A DNA stretch of 64,000 nt from Hanamia caeni (GTDB taxonomy: Bacteria; Bacteroidota; Bacteroidia; Chitinophagales; Chitinophagaceae): the NCBI RefSeq assembly GCF_003721595.1, contig NZ_RJJR01000001.1, positions 248,001 to 312,000 of the forward strand, given 5' to 3'. Below are positions 18,171 to 27,172 of this stretch, piece by piece. The translations under genes and the position numbers were made by a program. Below the pieces are notes generated by a model. It saw only the letters and a list, made by a program, of their open reading frames with translations, was not told where the DNA came from and ran no database searches. Every line of letters begins with the position of its first letter. Position 1 is the stretch's first letter.

Positions 18171-19298
18171 CTACATTATTTCTTTTAGTTTGTTCACTAC
18201 CACATCCACTTCTTCTTTTGTGTTGAATTTGCTGAATGAAAACCGGACTGTAGCCTGATCGGATTCCGGAGAAATAGTTTTTATGACATGGCTTACGGCT
18301 TCTACACCAGAAGTGCAGGCGCTGCCGCCGCTCGCGCAAATGTTGTTGATATCAAGATTAAAAAGAAGCATATCAGATTTTTCAGTCCTCGGAAAAGCCA
18401 CGCTCAACACAGTATACAGGCATTTGCCATCCTGGTTGCCATTGAACCGGACGCCCGGAATATTTTTGAGCAACTGTTCTTTCATATAATTTTTAACTTC
18501 CAAAATATGCCTGCTTTCTTTTTCCATATTGTCAACAGCCATCTGAAGTGCTTTTGCAAGACCTACGATACCATAAATATTTTCAGTGCCTGCACGCATA
18601 TTTCTTTCCTGGCTGCCGCCATTAATCAGCGGATGAATTTTAATATCGCGGTTGATGTATAACATTCCCACTCCTTTTGGTCCATGAAATTTATGTGCCG
18701 CTGCATTAATAAAATGGACATGCAATTTTTGAAGGTCAATGGGGAAATGGCCAACCGTCTGCACAGTATCTACATTTAAGATGGCATCATATTTTTTTGC
18801 AAGATCAGATACCCTTTCAATATCAGTCATGTTACCAATTTCATTGTTCGCATGCATCAGGGTGACAAGACATTTTTCATTGCATTCCATTAAAAGCCTT
18901 TCAAGGTCTTCGTAATCGATTAAGCCGTTGGGTAAAATGTTTACATAAGATAATTTTATTTTTCCTTTTGCTGCAAGATGTTCGATAGAATGCAGCGTAG
19001 CATGATGTTCCAGCGGTGAACTGATGATGTGCATGCAGCCAAGATCGTTTACTGCCGCATGGATTGCCGTATTGGTACTTTCTGTGCCGCCACTTGTAAA
19101 AAAAATTTCAGAAGGATGCGCGTTCAAAATTTTTGCCACTGTTTTCCTGGCATTTTCGATAGCCATTCTTGTTTCTCTTCCGTAAGAATAGATGGAGGAA
19201 GGATTTCCAAACTTTTCTGTAAAATAAGGTAGCATGGCTTCAAATACTTCAGGATCCAAAGGGGTGGTAGCTGCATTATCAAAATAAATTCTTTGCAA
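18171..19298 (-). CDS. Cysteine desulfurase (NifS/IscS-like, class V aminotransferase fold)
   Basis: 375-residue PLP enzyme that takes sulfur from cysteine as an enzyme persulfide for Fe-S clusters or thiolated tRNA. The start MQRIYFDNAATTPLDP is typical. The PLP lysine is K203 in AAHKFHGPKGVG and the catalytic cysteine is C328 in GGSACTSG. No scaffold (iscU) or tRNA thiolase gene is adjacent, so the sulfur acceptor is not evident. The upstream region holds an 8-bp tandem repeat (19309-19372). Confidence 0.93.
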   Translation of the reverse strand: MQRIYFDNAATTPLDPEVFEAMLPYFTEKFGNPSSIYSYGRETRMAIENARKTVAKILNAHPSEIFFTSGGTESTNTAIHAAVNDLGCMHIISSPLEHHATLHSIEHLAAKGKIKLSYVNILPNGLIDYEDLERLLMECNEKCLVTLMHANNEIGNMTDIERVSDLAKKYDAILNVDTVQTVGHFPIDLQKLHVHFINAAAHKFHGPKGVGMLYINRDIKIHPLINGGSQERNMRAGTENIYGIVGLAKALQMAVDNMEKESRHILEVKNYMKEQLLKNIPGVRFNGNQDGKCLYTVLSVAFPRTEKSDMLLFNLDINNICASGGSACTSGVEAVSHVIKTISPESDQATVRFSFSKFNTKEEVDVVVNKLKEIM

Positions 19299-19308
19299 TT
19301 TTTTTTAA

Positions 19309-19372
19309 ATTATTAAATTATTGGATTATTGGATTATTAAATTATTGAATTATTAGATTATTGAATTATTGG
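19309..19372. repeat. 8-bp tandem repeat (ATTATTGG-like), eight units
   Basis: Eight consecutive 8-base units ATTATTRR (ATTATTAA, ATTATTGG, ATTATTGG, ATTATTAA, ATTATTGA, ATTATTAG, ATTATTGA, ATTATTGG). It lies 10 bp upstream of the cysteine desulfurase ATG, where length changes could alter expression. Confidence 0.85.
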
Positions 19373-19424
19373 ATGGATACATCGTTGTATTGTTACATTG
19401 TTTCACTGGTGATGGTAGCCAATT

Positions 19425-19485
19425 TTCACATTTTCACATTTTCGAATTTTCACATTGGCTAATTAGCTAATCAGCTAATTAGCTC
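19425..19485. repeat. TTTTCACAT repeats plus CTAATCAGCTAATTAGCT repeat, copy 3
   Basis: Four irregular TTTTCACAT-like units run into GGCTAATTAG and then CTAATCAGCTAATTAGCT (19467-19484), which equals 2491-2508 exactly. The block supplies the TAA stop of glmM at 19479-19481. Confidence 0.75.
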
Positions 19486-20861
19486 ATCACTTCATGAATA
19501 TCTTTCATGATTTTCTTTGCGATATTCTCGGCGGTGGTTTCAAAATTACTTTCGGAATAAATCCGCAGAATCGGCTCAGTATTGCTGGTGCGAAGATGAA
19601 CCCAATCGTTGCCGAATTCTATCTTTAATCCGTCTTCGGTATTCATCGGATTGTTCTTGTACTTGTCTTTTATTTTTCGGAAAATCTCGTTTACATCCAC
19701 GTTATTTTCGAGGGTTATTTTATTTTTTGAAATAAAATAATCCGGATACATTCCTCTTAATTGCTTAATGCTTTTTTTGGAATGGGCCAGATGCGACAGG
19801 AATAAACCAATGCCGATGAGTGCATCGCGGCCATAATGAAAATCCGGCACAATGATGCCGCCATTGCCTTCGCCGCCTATCACAGCCTTCACTTCTTTCA
19901 TTTTGCTCACCACATTTACCTCACCCACCGCGGAAGGATAATATTCGCCGCCATGCTTGTGGGTAATTTCTTTCAGCGATTTGGTGGAAGACATGTTGCT
20001 CACTGTATTTCCTTTTCTTTTACCCAAAACATAATCTGCTACTGCAACGAGCGTATACTCTTCGCCAAACATGCTTCCGTCTTCACAAACAAAGCAAAGC
20101 CTGTCCACATCGGGATCAACGGCTATGCCCAGCGAAGCGTTCTGTTTGGTAACTTCATTGCTGAGGCCAATCAGGTTTTTGGGTAAAGGCTCAGGGTTGT
20201 GTTCAAATTTTCCATGCACGTCCTCGTTGATGGTGATTACATCTTTTACGCCAAGCGCTTTTAGCAAAGCCGGAACATAAATAGCACCTGAACTGTTTAC
20301 CGGGTCTACTACTATTTTAAACTTCGCCTTCTTAATGGCTTCTACATCTACCAGTTCATAATTCACTACCATGTCGATATGCCTGTTCAGGTAAGAATCA
20401 TCCTTCCGGTATTTGCCTAATTTAGAAACAGGAACAAAATGAAACTGTTCGTTTTCAGCTATGGACAATACTTTTTCGCCTTCGGCAGCATCCAAAAATT
20501 CGCCATCCTGATTTAACAATTTAAGCGCATTCCATTCCTGCGGATTATGGCTGGCGGTTAATATAATTCCACCGGCAGCCTTTTCTTCCTTCACCGCAAT
20601 TTCTACCGTCGGCGTAGTGGTAAGCCCAAGGTCAACCACGTCAAATCCACAAGCCAGCAAAGTGTTTGCACAAATACTGCTCACCATGCTTCCGCTGATT
20701 CTGCCATCGCGGCCTATTACAATTTTTTTATTGGCTGAATTTTGATCAAATGCACTTGCAAATGCAGCTGTAAATTTTACAATGTCTAAAGGAGTAAGAT
20801 TTTTTCCCGGAATTCCTCCTATCGTGCCCCTGATGCCGGAAATACTTTTGATCAATGCCAC
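19479..20861 (-). CDS. glmM: Phosphoglucosamine mutase (phosphohexomutase family)
   Basis: 460 residues, full length for the alpha-D-phosphohexomutase superfamily. It probably converts glucosamine-6-phosphate to glucosamine-1-phosphate for UDP-GlcNAc; a phosphomannomutase role cannot be excluded. The catalytic serine is S104 in TASHNPQEWNALK and the Mg2+ loop is DPDVDRL. The sugar-binding loop is GGEGNGG and the phosphate-binding loop is RTSNTEPILRIY. The stop codon falls inside an AT-rich repeat. Upstream of the cysteine desulfurase on the same strand, but 180 bp of repeats separate them. Confidence 0.92.
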   Translation of the reverse strand: MALIKSISGIRGTIGGIPGKNLTPLDIVKFTAAFASAFDQNSANKKIVIGRDGRISGSMVSSICANTLLACGFDVVDLGLTTTPTVEIAVKEEKAAGGIILTASHNPQEWNALKLLNQDGEFLDAAEGEKVLSIAENEQFHFVPVSKLGKYRKDDSYLNRHIDMVVNYELVDVEAIKKAKFKIVVDPVNSSGAIYVPALLKALGVKDVITINEDVHGKFEHNPEPLPKNLIGLSNEVTKQNASLGIAVDPDVDRLCFVCEDGSMFGEEYTLVAVADYVLGKRKGNTVSNMSSTKSLKEITHKHGGEYYPSAVGEVNVVSKMKEVKAVIGGEGNGGIIVPDFHYGRDALIGIGLFLSHLAHSKKSIKQLRGMYPDYFISKNKITLENNVDVNEIFRKIKDKYKNNPMNTEDGLKIEFGNDWVHLRTSNTEPILRIYSESNFETTAENIAKKIMKDIHEVMS

Positions 20862-20969
20862 ATGAATAATTTAATGGAGCAAATTTACCGTTTTTCTTTG
20901 TTGAAATGAAAGCAACGCTTGTGAAAGATGCGTAAAAACATCTGAATTTTGTTCGATGATTTTGTGGGA

Positions 20970-21071
20970 ATGCTTTCGTACAATGGATTGCAGAAGCAGT
21001 ATCTATTTGGAAATTATGACAAAGCTGGTTACACCATTAAGGCTTCTTCGGGCATGATTCCAATTGCTTAA
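20970..21071 (+). other. Short reading frame, possible gene remnant
   Basis: 33 codons beginning ATG CTT TCG and ending IKASSGMIPIA. The frame is open a further 8 codons upstream without a start. It stands alone between glmM and the next gene and is followed after 25 bp by a CAGTAAA-type element. It may be the 3' end of a lost gene. Evidence is thin. Confidence 0.2.
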
Positions 21072-21096
21072 AAATTGCCATTGAAATATAATGCAA

Positions 21097-21128
21097 CAGT
21101 AAAGCAATAAAAAAGCCTTTTTTTATTT
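21097..21128 (+). repeat. CAGTAAA-type element, copy e; terminator-like
   Basis: CAGTAAAGCAATAAAAAAGC then CTTTTTTTATTT. AATAAAAAA and TTTTTTTATT can pair, so it can act in both directions; it overlaps the stop of the minus-strand exported-protein gene. Confidence 0.55.
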
Positions 21129-22250
21129 AGCTGATTTGAAAACTACGCTGCCGCTTTTTTCTGTATCCGATTCAATCCGGACCTCGTATCTCTTAGTGCC
21201 GTCTGTAACTACCATTAGTGCAGTATTTGGAGGAATAGAGCCCAGGTTATCCGCATACATCGTTATAATATTCTCCGGCGCATTTTTGTCTATTGCAAGC
21301 GTAAGAGAAATTGGCTTTTCAGAAAGCCGCTGATTCGATAAAACTATCTTTCCGTTGTAAAATACGGTGATTGAGTCGCCATCCACGGTACCATTATCAT
21401 AAAAATCCAACTTGAATGTGGGTTCAGTAATAGTGATGGTTTTTACAATATCCTTCCGCCGGTTTTTAAACCCTGATGGAGTAGATGAAATCGTCGGCGG
21501 CTTGTGAGCATCATCCTCAAAATCTTTTTTTGCAAGATCCTGTACGCGATCCGGTGTTTGTATGGTTGGTTTTTGCGGAGCTACTTCTTTTTTTACCGGT
21601 GGATGCTTAGGTCTTGCCGTGGCTACCGGGTTTTTGTGTGCCGGTTTTTTTGCCGGTGCTTTTGCAGTGGCGTTATGCGGTGGTTTATTCCGCGGCATAT
21701 AGCCGATAGGCAAAGGATTTACTACTCTGCGTGAAAGAAAGGTAGTTCCTGTATCGGTGCACGCCTGGTTCGGTGCAGGAATCCAGTTTCCCCTTAAAAT
21801 CTCTATATTGCCTGTATCTCTTTCATAATGCAGCTTATGAATTTGAAAACAATTGGTGATGTCGGGCGGTGTGTTGGATTTTATTCTTTCCACTTCTTTC
21901 ACTTCAAGGGTGTTGGTATTGCGGTTGATGATGCCTTTTATCCTGCAAATCGTATAATATTTTTTTAATCCTTCTGAATAATATGTGTAGGAATACCCGT
22001 TCACTTCAGAACCTTGAGTAGTTAATTCAAGCACATATTCATTGGTATTTCCGCCGATGCTGTAATAACCCGGAGGCAGCGTTACATTGAATGTTCCTTT
22101 CCATTGACCATTAAAATTGACAGATTTTTTATCAGAAGATTTTGTATGAGGGGAATATTTGTTGTTGGTAAAATTTTGTGCGTAGGATTCCTGTGCGAAC
22201 AAAGAATAATTGAACAACATCAAACATAAAAGAGTAAAAAATCTTTTCAT
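21123..22250 (-). CDS. Hypothetical exported protein with Pro/Lys-rich linker
   Basis: 375 residues with the signal peptide MKRFFTLLCLMLFNYSLFAQ. Residues about 45-185 form a beta-rich N-terminal region (GQWKGTFNVTLPPG...YVLELTTQGSEVNGYSYTY) that resembles lipocalin-like envelope proteins. A low-complexity Pro/Lys/Ala linker spans about 195-255. The C-terminal domain (about 270-372) has LDFYDNGTVDGDSITVFYNG and PNTALMVVTDG, a pattern common in secreted Bacteroidota proteins of unknown role. No enzyme motif seen. Confidence 0.75.
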   Translation of the reverse strand: MKRFFTLLCLMLFNYSLFAQESYAQNFTNNKYSPHTKSSDKKSVNFNGQWKGTFNVTLPPGYYSIGGNTNEYVLELTTQGSEVNGYSYTYYSEGLKKYYTICRIKGIINRNTNTLEVKEVERIKSNTPPDITNCFQIHKLHYERDTGNIEILRGNWIPAPNQACTDTGTTFLSRRVVNPLPIGYMPRNKPPHNATAKAPAKKPAHKNPVATARPKHPPVKKEVAPQKPTIQTPDRVQDLAKKDFEDDAHKPPTISSTPSGFKNRRKDIVKTITITEPTFKLDFYDNGTVDGDSITVFYNGKIVLSNQRLSEKPISLTLAIDKNAPENIITMYADNLGSIPPNTALMVVTDGTKRYEVRIESDTEKSGSVVFKSAK

Positions 22251-22389
22251 TATAGCGGGGGAATTGATTCGGTCTAAATTAATTGTTATTTAATAATTCA
22301 GACACCCAAAGGAATAGCATCTTTGTCTAATACTTCGTTAAATTTGCCCATAAAGAATTAAATAAAAACTAAAAATTACAGAGCATAGA

Positions 22390-24327
22390 ATGATCAATAT
22401 TACTTTTCCTGATGGGGCTGTAAGGCAATACGAACAAGGGGTTTCATCAATGGAGATTGCAAAGTCAATCAGCGCGGGGCTGGCAAGAAAAATTCTTGCA
22501 GCGGAGGTTAATGGTGAAGTGTGGGATCTGTCGCGTCCCATAAAAGAAGACGCTACGGTCAATTTTTTGAAATGGGAGGATGAAAAGGGAAAATCAACAT
22601 TCTGGCATTCTTCTGCTCACCTGATGGCCGAGGCGGTAGAAGATACTTTTCCGGGAGTAAAATTTTGGGTAGGCCCTCCCATCGAAAACGGATTTTATTA
22701 TGACATGGATCTTGGTGATAGCGTAATTACGGACAGCGATCTGGAGAAGCTGGAAAATAAAATGAAAGAACTGAGCAAACAAGATAATCCATATTTGCGC
22801 AAGGAAATTTCAAAGGCTGACGCTATAAAATATTTTGAAGAAAAGGGAGATGAGTACAAACTGGATTTGCTTTCTGGCCTTGAGGATGGAAAAATTACTT
22901 TTTATTCGCAGGGGCAATTTACTGACTTATGCCGCGGTCCTCACATTCCATCTACCGGTTTCATAAAAGGCATCAAGCTTACCAATATTGCCGGCGCCTA
23001 TTATAAAGGGGATGAAAAAAATAAAATGCTCACACGCATTTATGGCATTACATTTCCCAATCAAAAGGAGTTGGATGAATACCTTGTGTTTCTGGAAGAA
23101 GCAAAAAAGAGAGATCACCGCAAAATAGGGAAGGAACTGGAATTGTTTACCTTTTCTGAAAAGGTGGGAGCAGGCTTGCCTATGTGGTTGCCGAAGGGAG
23201 CCATGCTCCGGCAACGGCTACAGGATTTTATGCAGAAAGCGCAGATGGAATCAGGGTATGTTCCTGTAATTACACCTCACATCGGGTCGAAAAGCCTGTA
23301 TGTTACCAGCGGGCACTATGAAAAATATGGAAAAGATAGTTTTCAGCCCATAAAAACCCCCGTTGAAGGTGAAGAATTTCTTCTAAAACCGATGAACTGC
23401 CCTCACCATTGTGAAATTTATAAATCGGCGCCGAGAAGCTATAAAGATTTGCCCATCCGCCTTGCAGAATTTGGAACTGTGTACCGTTATGAACAATCGG
23501 GTGAATTACACGGGCTCACCAGGGTGCGCGGCTTTACCCAGGATGATGCGCATTTGTTTTGCATGCCGGAGCAGGTAAAAGATGAATTTAAAAAAGTAAT
23601 CGACCTCGTTTTATATACTTTTAAATCTCTTGGTTTTAATGATTATACAGCACAGATTTCACTTCGCGATAAAAACGACCGCACAAAATATATAGGAAGC
23701 GATGAAAACTGGGAACGCGCGGAAAAAGATATTGTGGAAGCGGTGAGTGAGAAGGGATTGGAAAATGTGGTGATTGAATATGGAGAAGCCGCCTTCTATG
23801 GCCCCAAGCTGGATTTTATGGTTCGTGATGCCATCGGCAGAAAGTGGCAGTTGGGAACCATCCAGGTTGATTATAATTTGCCTGAAAGATTCGACCTTAT
23901 TTATATTGGAGAAGACAATGCGAAACACCGGCCAGTGATGATACATCGTGCACCATTTGGAAGCCTGGAAAGGTTTATAGCGGTATTGATAGAAAATTGT
24001 GCAGGTAAATTTCCGATGTGGCTTGTGCCCGTGCAGGTGAAAATTTTGCCAATAAGCGATAAATTTAAATCTTATGCTGAAAATGTTTTATTTCAATTAA
24101 AAAATAATGATATTCGTGCTGAAATTGACGACCGGAGCGAGAAGATAGGCAGAAAAATCAGGGATACAGAATTGGCTAAAATTCCGGTAATGCTTATTAT
24201 TGGTGAAAAAGAAGTGAACGACCAGAAGGTTTCCGTAAGAAGGCAGGGAAAGGGGGATTTAGGATCAAAATCACTTGACGAAGTGATTAAGGAAATCAGG
24301 GAAGAAGTTGGAAATAAAACACAGTAA
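22390..24327 (+). CDS. thrS: Threonyl-tRNA synthetase
   Basis: 645 residues, full length. It charges tRNA-Thr and edits mischarged serine. The TGS domain is residues 1-60 and the editing domain about 65-225 ([15 protein letters not shown] with a zinc-like HxxxH). The class II catalytic core, about 245-535, has motif 2 and the zinc ligands in [11 protein letters not shown]. The anticodon-binding domain is about 540-640. First gene of a thrS - small protein - infC cluster. Confidence 0.97.
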   Translation: MINITFPDGAVRQYEQGVSSMEIAKSISAGLARKILAAEVNGEVWDLSRPIKEDATVNFLKWEDEKGKSTFWHSSAHLMAEAVEDTFPGVKFWVGPPIENGFYYDMDLGDSVITDSDLEKLENKMKELSKQDNPYLRKEISKADAIKYFEEKGDEYKLDLLSGLEDGKITFYSQGQFTDLCRGPHIPSTGFIKGIKLTNIAGAYYKGDEKNKMLTRIYGITFPNQKELDEYLVFLEEAKKRDHRKIGKELELFTFSEKVGAGLPMWLPKGAMLRQRLQDFMQKAQMESGYVPVITPHIGSKSLYVTSGHYEKYGKDSFQPIKTPVEGEEFLLKPMNCPHHCEIYKSAPRSYKDLPIRLAEFGTVYRYEQSGELHGLTRVRGFTQDDAHLFCMPEQVKDEFKKVIDLVLYTFKSLGFNDYTAQISLRDKNDRTKYIGSDENWERAEKDIVEAVSEKGLENVVIEYGEAAFYGPKLDFMVRDAIGRKWQLGTIQVDYNLPERFDLIYIGEDNAKHRPVMIHRAPFGSLERFIAVLIENCAGKFPMWLVPVQVKILPISDKFKSYAENVLFQLKNNDIRAEIDDRSEKIGRKIRDTELAKIPVMLIIGEKEVNDQKVSVRRQGKGDLGSKSLDEVIKEIREEVGNKTQ

Positions 24328-24353
24328 ATTGAAGAATTTAACAATTTGGTTCA

Positions 24354-24647
24354 GTGACTACGACTCAATCTTTTAAAATCTATGAAATTTTGCAGCGTCA
24401 TTTTAATAATAAGGATGATGCAAAAATTGTAGTACCGGAAATTGAACAAATCATTGAAGCAAAACTTGAAAGCAAATCAAATCTTCTTTCTACAAAAGAA
24501 GATATTTCGACGTTAAAACAGGATTTATTAAGATTCCAAATAGAAGTTGAAAAAAGATTTAATAATAATATTATTTGGATAGTGAGTACCGGAATAGCTG
24601 TCGTAGGATTAATATTGTCGATAATCAAAATATTCTTAATCAAATAG
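24354..24647 (+). CDS. Small coiled-coil protein with C-terminal membrane anchor (CCDC90/DUF1640-like)
   Basis: 97 residues starting at GTG (24354); no in-frame ATG gives the full helix. Residues about 25-70 are a heptad-rich coiled coil (EIEQIIEAKLESKSNLLSTK, then DLLRFQIEVEKRF). Residues 74-96 form one membrane segment ending IKIFLIK. This matches the general plan of the CCDC90/DUF1640 family; role unknown. It lies 26 bp after thrS and 28 bp before infC, so it is probably co-transcribed and co-regulated with translation genes. Confidence 0.7.
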   Translation: MTTTQSFKIYEILQRHFNNKDDAKIVVPEIEQIIEAKLESKSNLLSTKEDISTLKQDLLRFQIEVEKRFNNNIIWIVSTGIAVVGLILSIIKIFLIK

Positions 24648-24675
24648 AAATAAATTTATAACCTAAAATCAATTA

Positions 24676-25245
24676 ATGGCATTTCCACCGCGCCCGAGGG
24701 GCTTTAATCCGCGTTTTAAAAAAGAACAACAACAAGAACACCGTACCAATCACATGATAAGAGTGCCGCAAGTACGGTTAGTTGGTGAAAATATTGAAGC
24801 CGGAATTTATAACACAATAGAAGCACAAAGAATTGCAAATGAACAAGGTCTTGACCTTGTAGAAATATCTCCCAATGCTGACCCACCCGTTTGTAAGATA
24901 ATAGACTATAATAAGTTTCTTTATGAAAAAAAGAAACGTGAAAAGGATATGAAGGCCAAAAGCAAAGTTTCTGAAGTAAAAGAAATTCGCTTTACGCCCA
25001 ACACCGATGACCATGATTTTGATTTCAAATCAAAACATGCTGAAAATTTTTTAAAAGATGGCAACAAGGTAAAAGCTTACGTGCAGTTCAAGGGCCGCGC
25101 CATTATGTTTAAGGAAAGAGGCGAATTATTGTTGCTAAAATTTGCCGAAAGGCTGGTAGATGTAGGTACTCTTGAAAGCATGCCCAAATTAGAGGGAAAA
25201 AGAATGTTTGCTATTTTTGCCCCGAAAAGTCAGAAGAAAAAATAA
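24676..25245 (+). CDS. infC: Translation initiation factor IF-3
   Basis: 189 residues. IF-3 binds the 30S subunit and checks the start codon. The N-domain has IRVPQVRLVGENIEAGIY and LDLVEISPNADPPVCKI; the C-domain has KEIRFTPNTDDHDFDFKSKHA and GRAIMFKERGELLL. The start at ATG 24676 (MAFPPRPRG) is used, not a rare AUU start as in enterobacteria, so the classical autoregulatory start codon is absent. rpmI and rplT, which usually follow infC, are missing; a terminator follows instead. Confidence 0.96.
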   Translation: MAFPPRPRGFNPRFKKEQQQEHRTNHMIRVPQVRLVGENIEAGIYNTIEAQRIANEQGLDLVEISPNADPPVCKIIDYNKFLYEKKKREKDMKAKSKVSEVKEIRFTPNTDDHDFDFKSKHAENFLKDGNKVKAYVQFKGRAIMFKERGELLLLKFAERLVDVGTLESMPKLEGKRMFAIFAPKSQKKK

Positions 25246-25266
25246 ATCTGCAGCATTTTTATAAAG

Positions 25267-25292
25267 GCACTACCTCCGCGTAGTGCTTTTTT
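25267..25292 (+). terminator. Rho-independent terminator after infC
   Basis: Perfect 7-bp stem GCACTAC/GTAGTGC with a CTCCGC loop and a run of six T. It lies 21 bp past the infC stop and ends the thrS-infC transcript. Confidence 0.88.
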
Positions 25293-25490
25293 GTGGCCTG
25301 TTAACAGAAACAGATAGTTAATTTACAGCCTTTTAATTAAATCATTTTCATTTGTAAAATAATGTAGGTTATTTTGCGTTTTAGAGACGTATTATTACGC
25401 TTACTTAGTTTTAGTAATTGTTCGTTGTAATTCATTATATACAAATCAAAACTTTGTGGGCATGCTAACAATAATAAACTCATTGAAATT

Positions 25491-26171
25491 ATGAAAGAAG
25501 AAACCGGGAATGTGATCAGTGTGATGATTGTGGACGATCATGTTCTTTACAGGGCAGGGGTGAAAACTGCTCTTTCCTCCAAAAAGGATATTAAAATAAT
25601 TGCTGAAGCGGATAATGGCGCTCATCTTCTGAATATGCTGAAGGGTATTAAACCCGATGTAATTTTACTAGATATTCAGATGCCGATAATGGACGGTATT
25701 ACTGCACTGCCTGAAATCAAAAAGAATTATCCGGGCATCAAAGTAATTATGCTCACATTGCTGGACGACCAGAGTGTAATTACCAAACTGATGGAACTTG
25801 GCGCTAACAGCTATCTCGTAAAAACTTCCGATGCGGAAGTAATTTATGAGGCCATCAAAACATGCTATCAACAGGAATTCTATTTTAATGCATTGACCAA
25901 TAAAGCATTGCTCAATAACCTGAGGCAAAAAAATGTAGCCTCTCCTTTTAGGGCTTCGCACGAGGATACCGTACTTTCTGATAAAGAAATTACGATCCTG
26001 AGGCTGATGTGTGAAGAAAAAAGCACACGTGAAATTGCGGAAGCAGTTGATCTCAGTCCACGAACTATTGAAGCTATCCGTGACAAATTAAAAGTGAAAA
26101 CCGGCACCAAAAGCACCGCCGGACTCATCATGTACGCTGTTAAAAATAACCTGCTCGACCAGGAGAGTTAA
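25491..26171 (+). CDS. NarL/FixJ-type response regulator
   Basis: 226 residues. The receiver domain (about 10-130) has the acidic pair D15-D16 and phospho-acceptor D61 in VILLDIQMP. The C-terminal LuxR-type helix-turn-helix (about 160-222) has LSDKEITILRLMCEEKSTRE and LSPRTIEAIRDKLKVK. It controls transcription when phosphorylated by a sensor kinase. No kinase gene is adjacent, so it is an orphan regulator here; the distant kinases at 51-56 kb are only formal candidates. Confidence 0.92.
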   Translation: MKEETGNVISVMIVDDHVLYRAGVKTALSSKKDIKIIAEADNGAHLLNMLKGIKPDVILLDIQMPIMDGITALPEIKKNYPGIKVIMLTLLDDQSVITKLMELGANSYLVKTSDAEVIYEAIKTCYQQEFYFNALTNKALLNNLRQKNVASPFRASHEDTVLSDKEITILRLMCEEKSTREIAEAVDLSPRTIEAIRDKLKVKTGTKSTAGLIMYAVKNNLLDQES

Positions 26172-26244
26172 TCGTATTTACCGAGCCTGACTATTTATTT
26201 TGCTCATTCAATATATAAAGGAATGGGCAATTTTTTTTTGCCGA

Positions 26245-26280
26245 CAGTAAATGAACTTTTATCTCTTGTTTTTATTTTCC
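26245..26280 (+). repeat. CAGTAAA-type element, copy f; behind the response regulator gene
   Basis: CAGTAAATGAACTTTTATC then TCTTGTTTTTATTTTCC, 73 bp after the response regulator stop, between convergent genes. The same start and T-rich end as the other copies. Confidence 0.45.
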
Positions 26281-26318
26281 GTTAAGCAGAAAATTTAAAG
26301 CTGCTTCAATAGATTATT

Positions 26319-27161
26319 CTATTTCAAAAATAAATCATGGCTTAGTTCGTTGTGAATGCCGGATTTTTTGCGGAGGTTTTGATAAATCTGCATTAATTGT
26401 TTTATTGCATTTTGCCCGTCTGTGCCAAGGCCAATTGAAAAATTATTTACATACAAATCAATATGCTTTTTCATTACCTCTTCTTCCATTTCCTGTGAAT
26501 GTTTTTTAATATAATCCGAAATAAAAGGATAGTTGGCAAATGAGTACTCAATACTTTTTTTAATGAGTGCATCAACGTCTTTGAGAATATTTTGCTCTAG
26601 TGACCTCTTGCCAACGATGCCTCCTAAAGGTATTGGCAGCGAAGTTTTTTCTTCCCAGTAATTTCCCAGGTCTACGATTTTGTACAAACCTTTATTCATA
26701 TAAGTGAAGCGGTTTTCATGAATGATGACGCCCAATATCTCATCAGAATTTAACACAGCATCTTCTATTTCATCGTATCTTTTGAACACTTTATTTTTTG
26801 CATTTGGAAAAGCAAGTGAAAACAAAAGATGAGCCGTAGTATTTTCTCCGGGAATAGCAATGTTGTAGTTTTCGACTTTTGCAAAATCCACAGGCTTTTT
26901 GGAAATGAGTAGCGGCCCAACGCCTTTGCCTAAAGCGCTTCCGCTGTTGAGCACCTTATACTTTTCGGCCACAAGTGGCAATACGCCATAGCTGATTTTA
27001 GTAAAATCCAATGTTTCCTTTTTTGCCAGTTCATTCAGCGTTTCCACATCTTCCAATCTTACCGAAAAATGATAATCGCCTGTATCTATTTTTTTATTTA
27101 CCAGCGCATCAAAAATAAAAGTATCGTTAGGGCACGGAGAAAACCCAAGAGTAAAATTCAT
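26319..27161 (-). CDS. mqnD: 1,4-dihydroxy-6-naphthoate synthase
   Basis: 280 residues. MqnD acts late in the futalosine route of menaquinone synthesis, turning cyclic dehypoxanthinyl-futalosine into 1,4-dihydroxy-6-naphthoate. The start NFTLGFSPCPNDTFIFDALV is diagnostic, and the fold is a two-lobed periplasmic-binding-protein type with IAIPGENTTAHLLF. It follows mqnB by 11 bp on the same strand. The remaining steps (mqnA, mqnC, mqnE) are not in the window. Confidence 0.93.
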   Translation of the reverse strand: MNFTLGFSPCPNDTFIFDALVNKKIDTGDYHFSVRLEDVETLNELAKKETLDFTKISYGVLPLVAEKYKVLNSGSALGKGVGPLLISKKPVDFAKVENYNIAIPGENTTAHLLFSLAFPNAKNKVFKRYDEIEDAVLNSDEILGVIIHENRFTYMNKGLYKIVDLGNYWEEKTSLPIPLGGIVGKRSLEQNILKDVDALIKKSIEYSFANYPFISDYIKKHSQEMEEEVMKKHIDLYVNNFSIGLGTDGQNAIKQLMQIYQNLRKKSGIHNELSHDLFLK

Positions 27162-27172
27162 ATCCTTATTTA

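Noticed and set aside
19309..19485. Short tandem repeats considered as a CRISPR array
   Set aside because: Units are 8-9 bp, contiguous and without spacers; no cas gene in the window.
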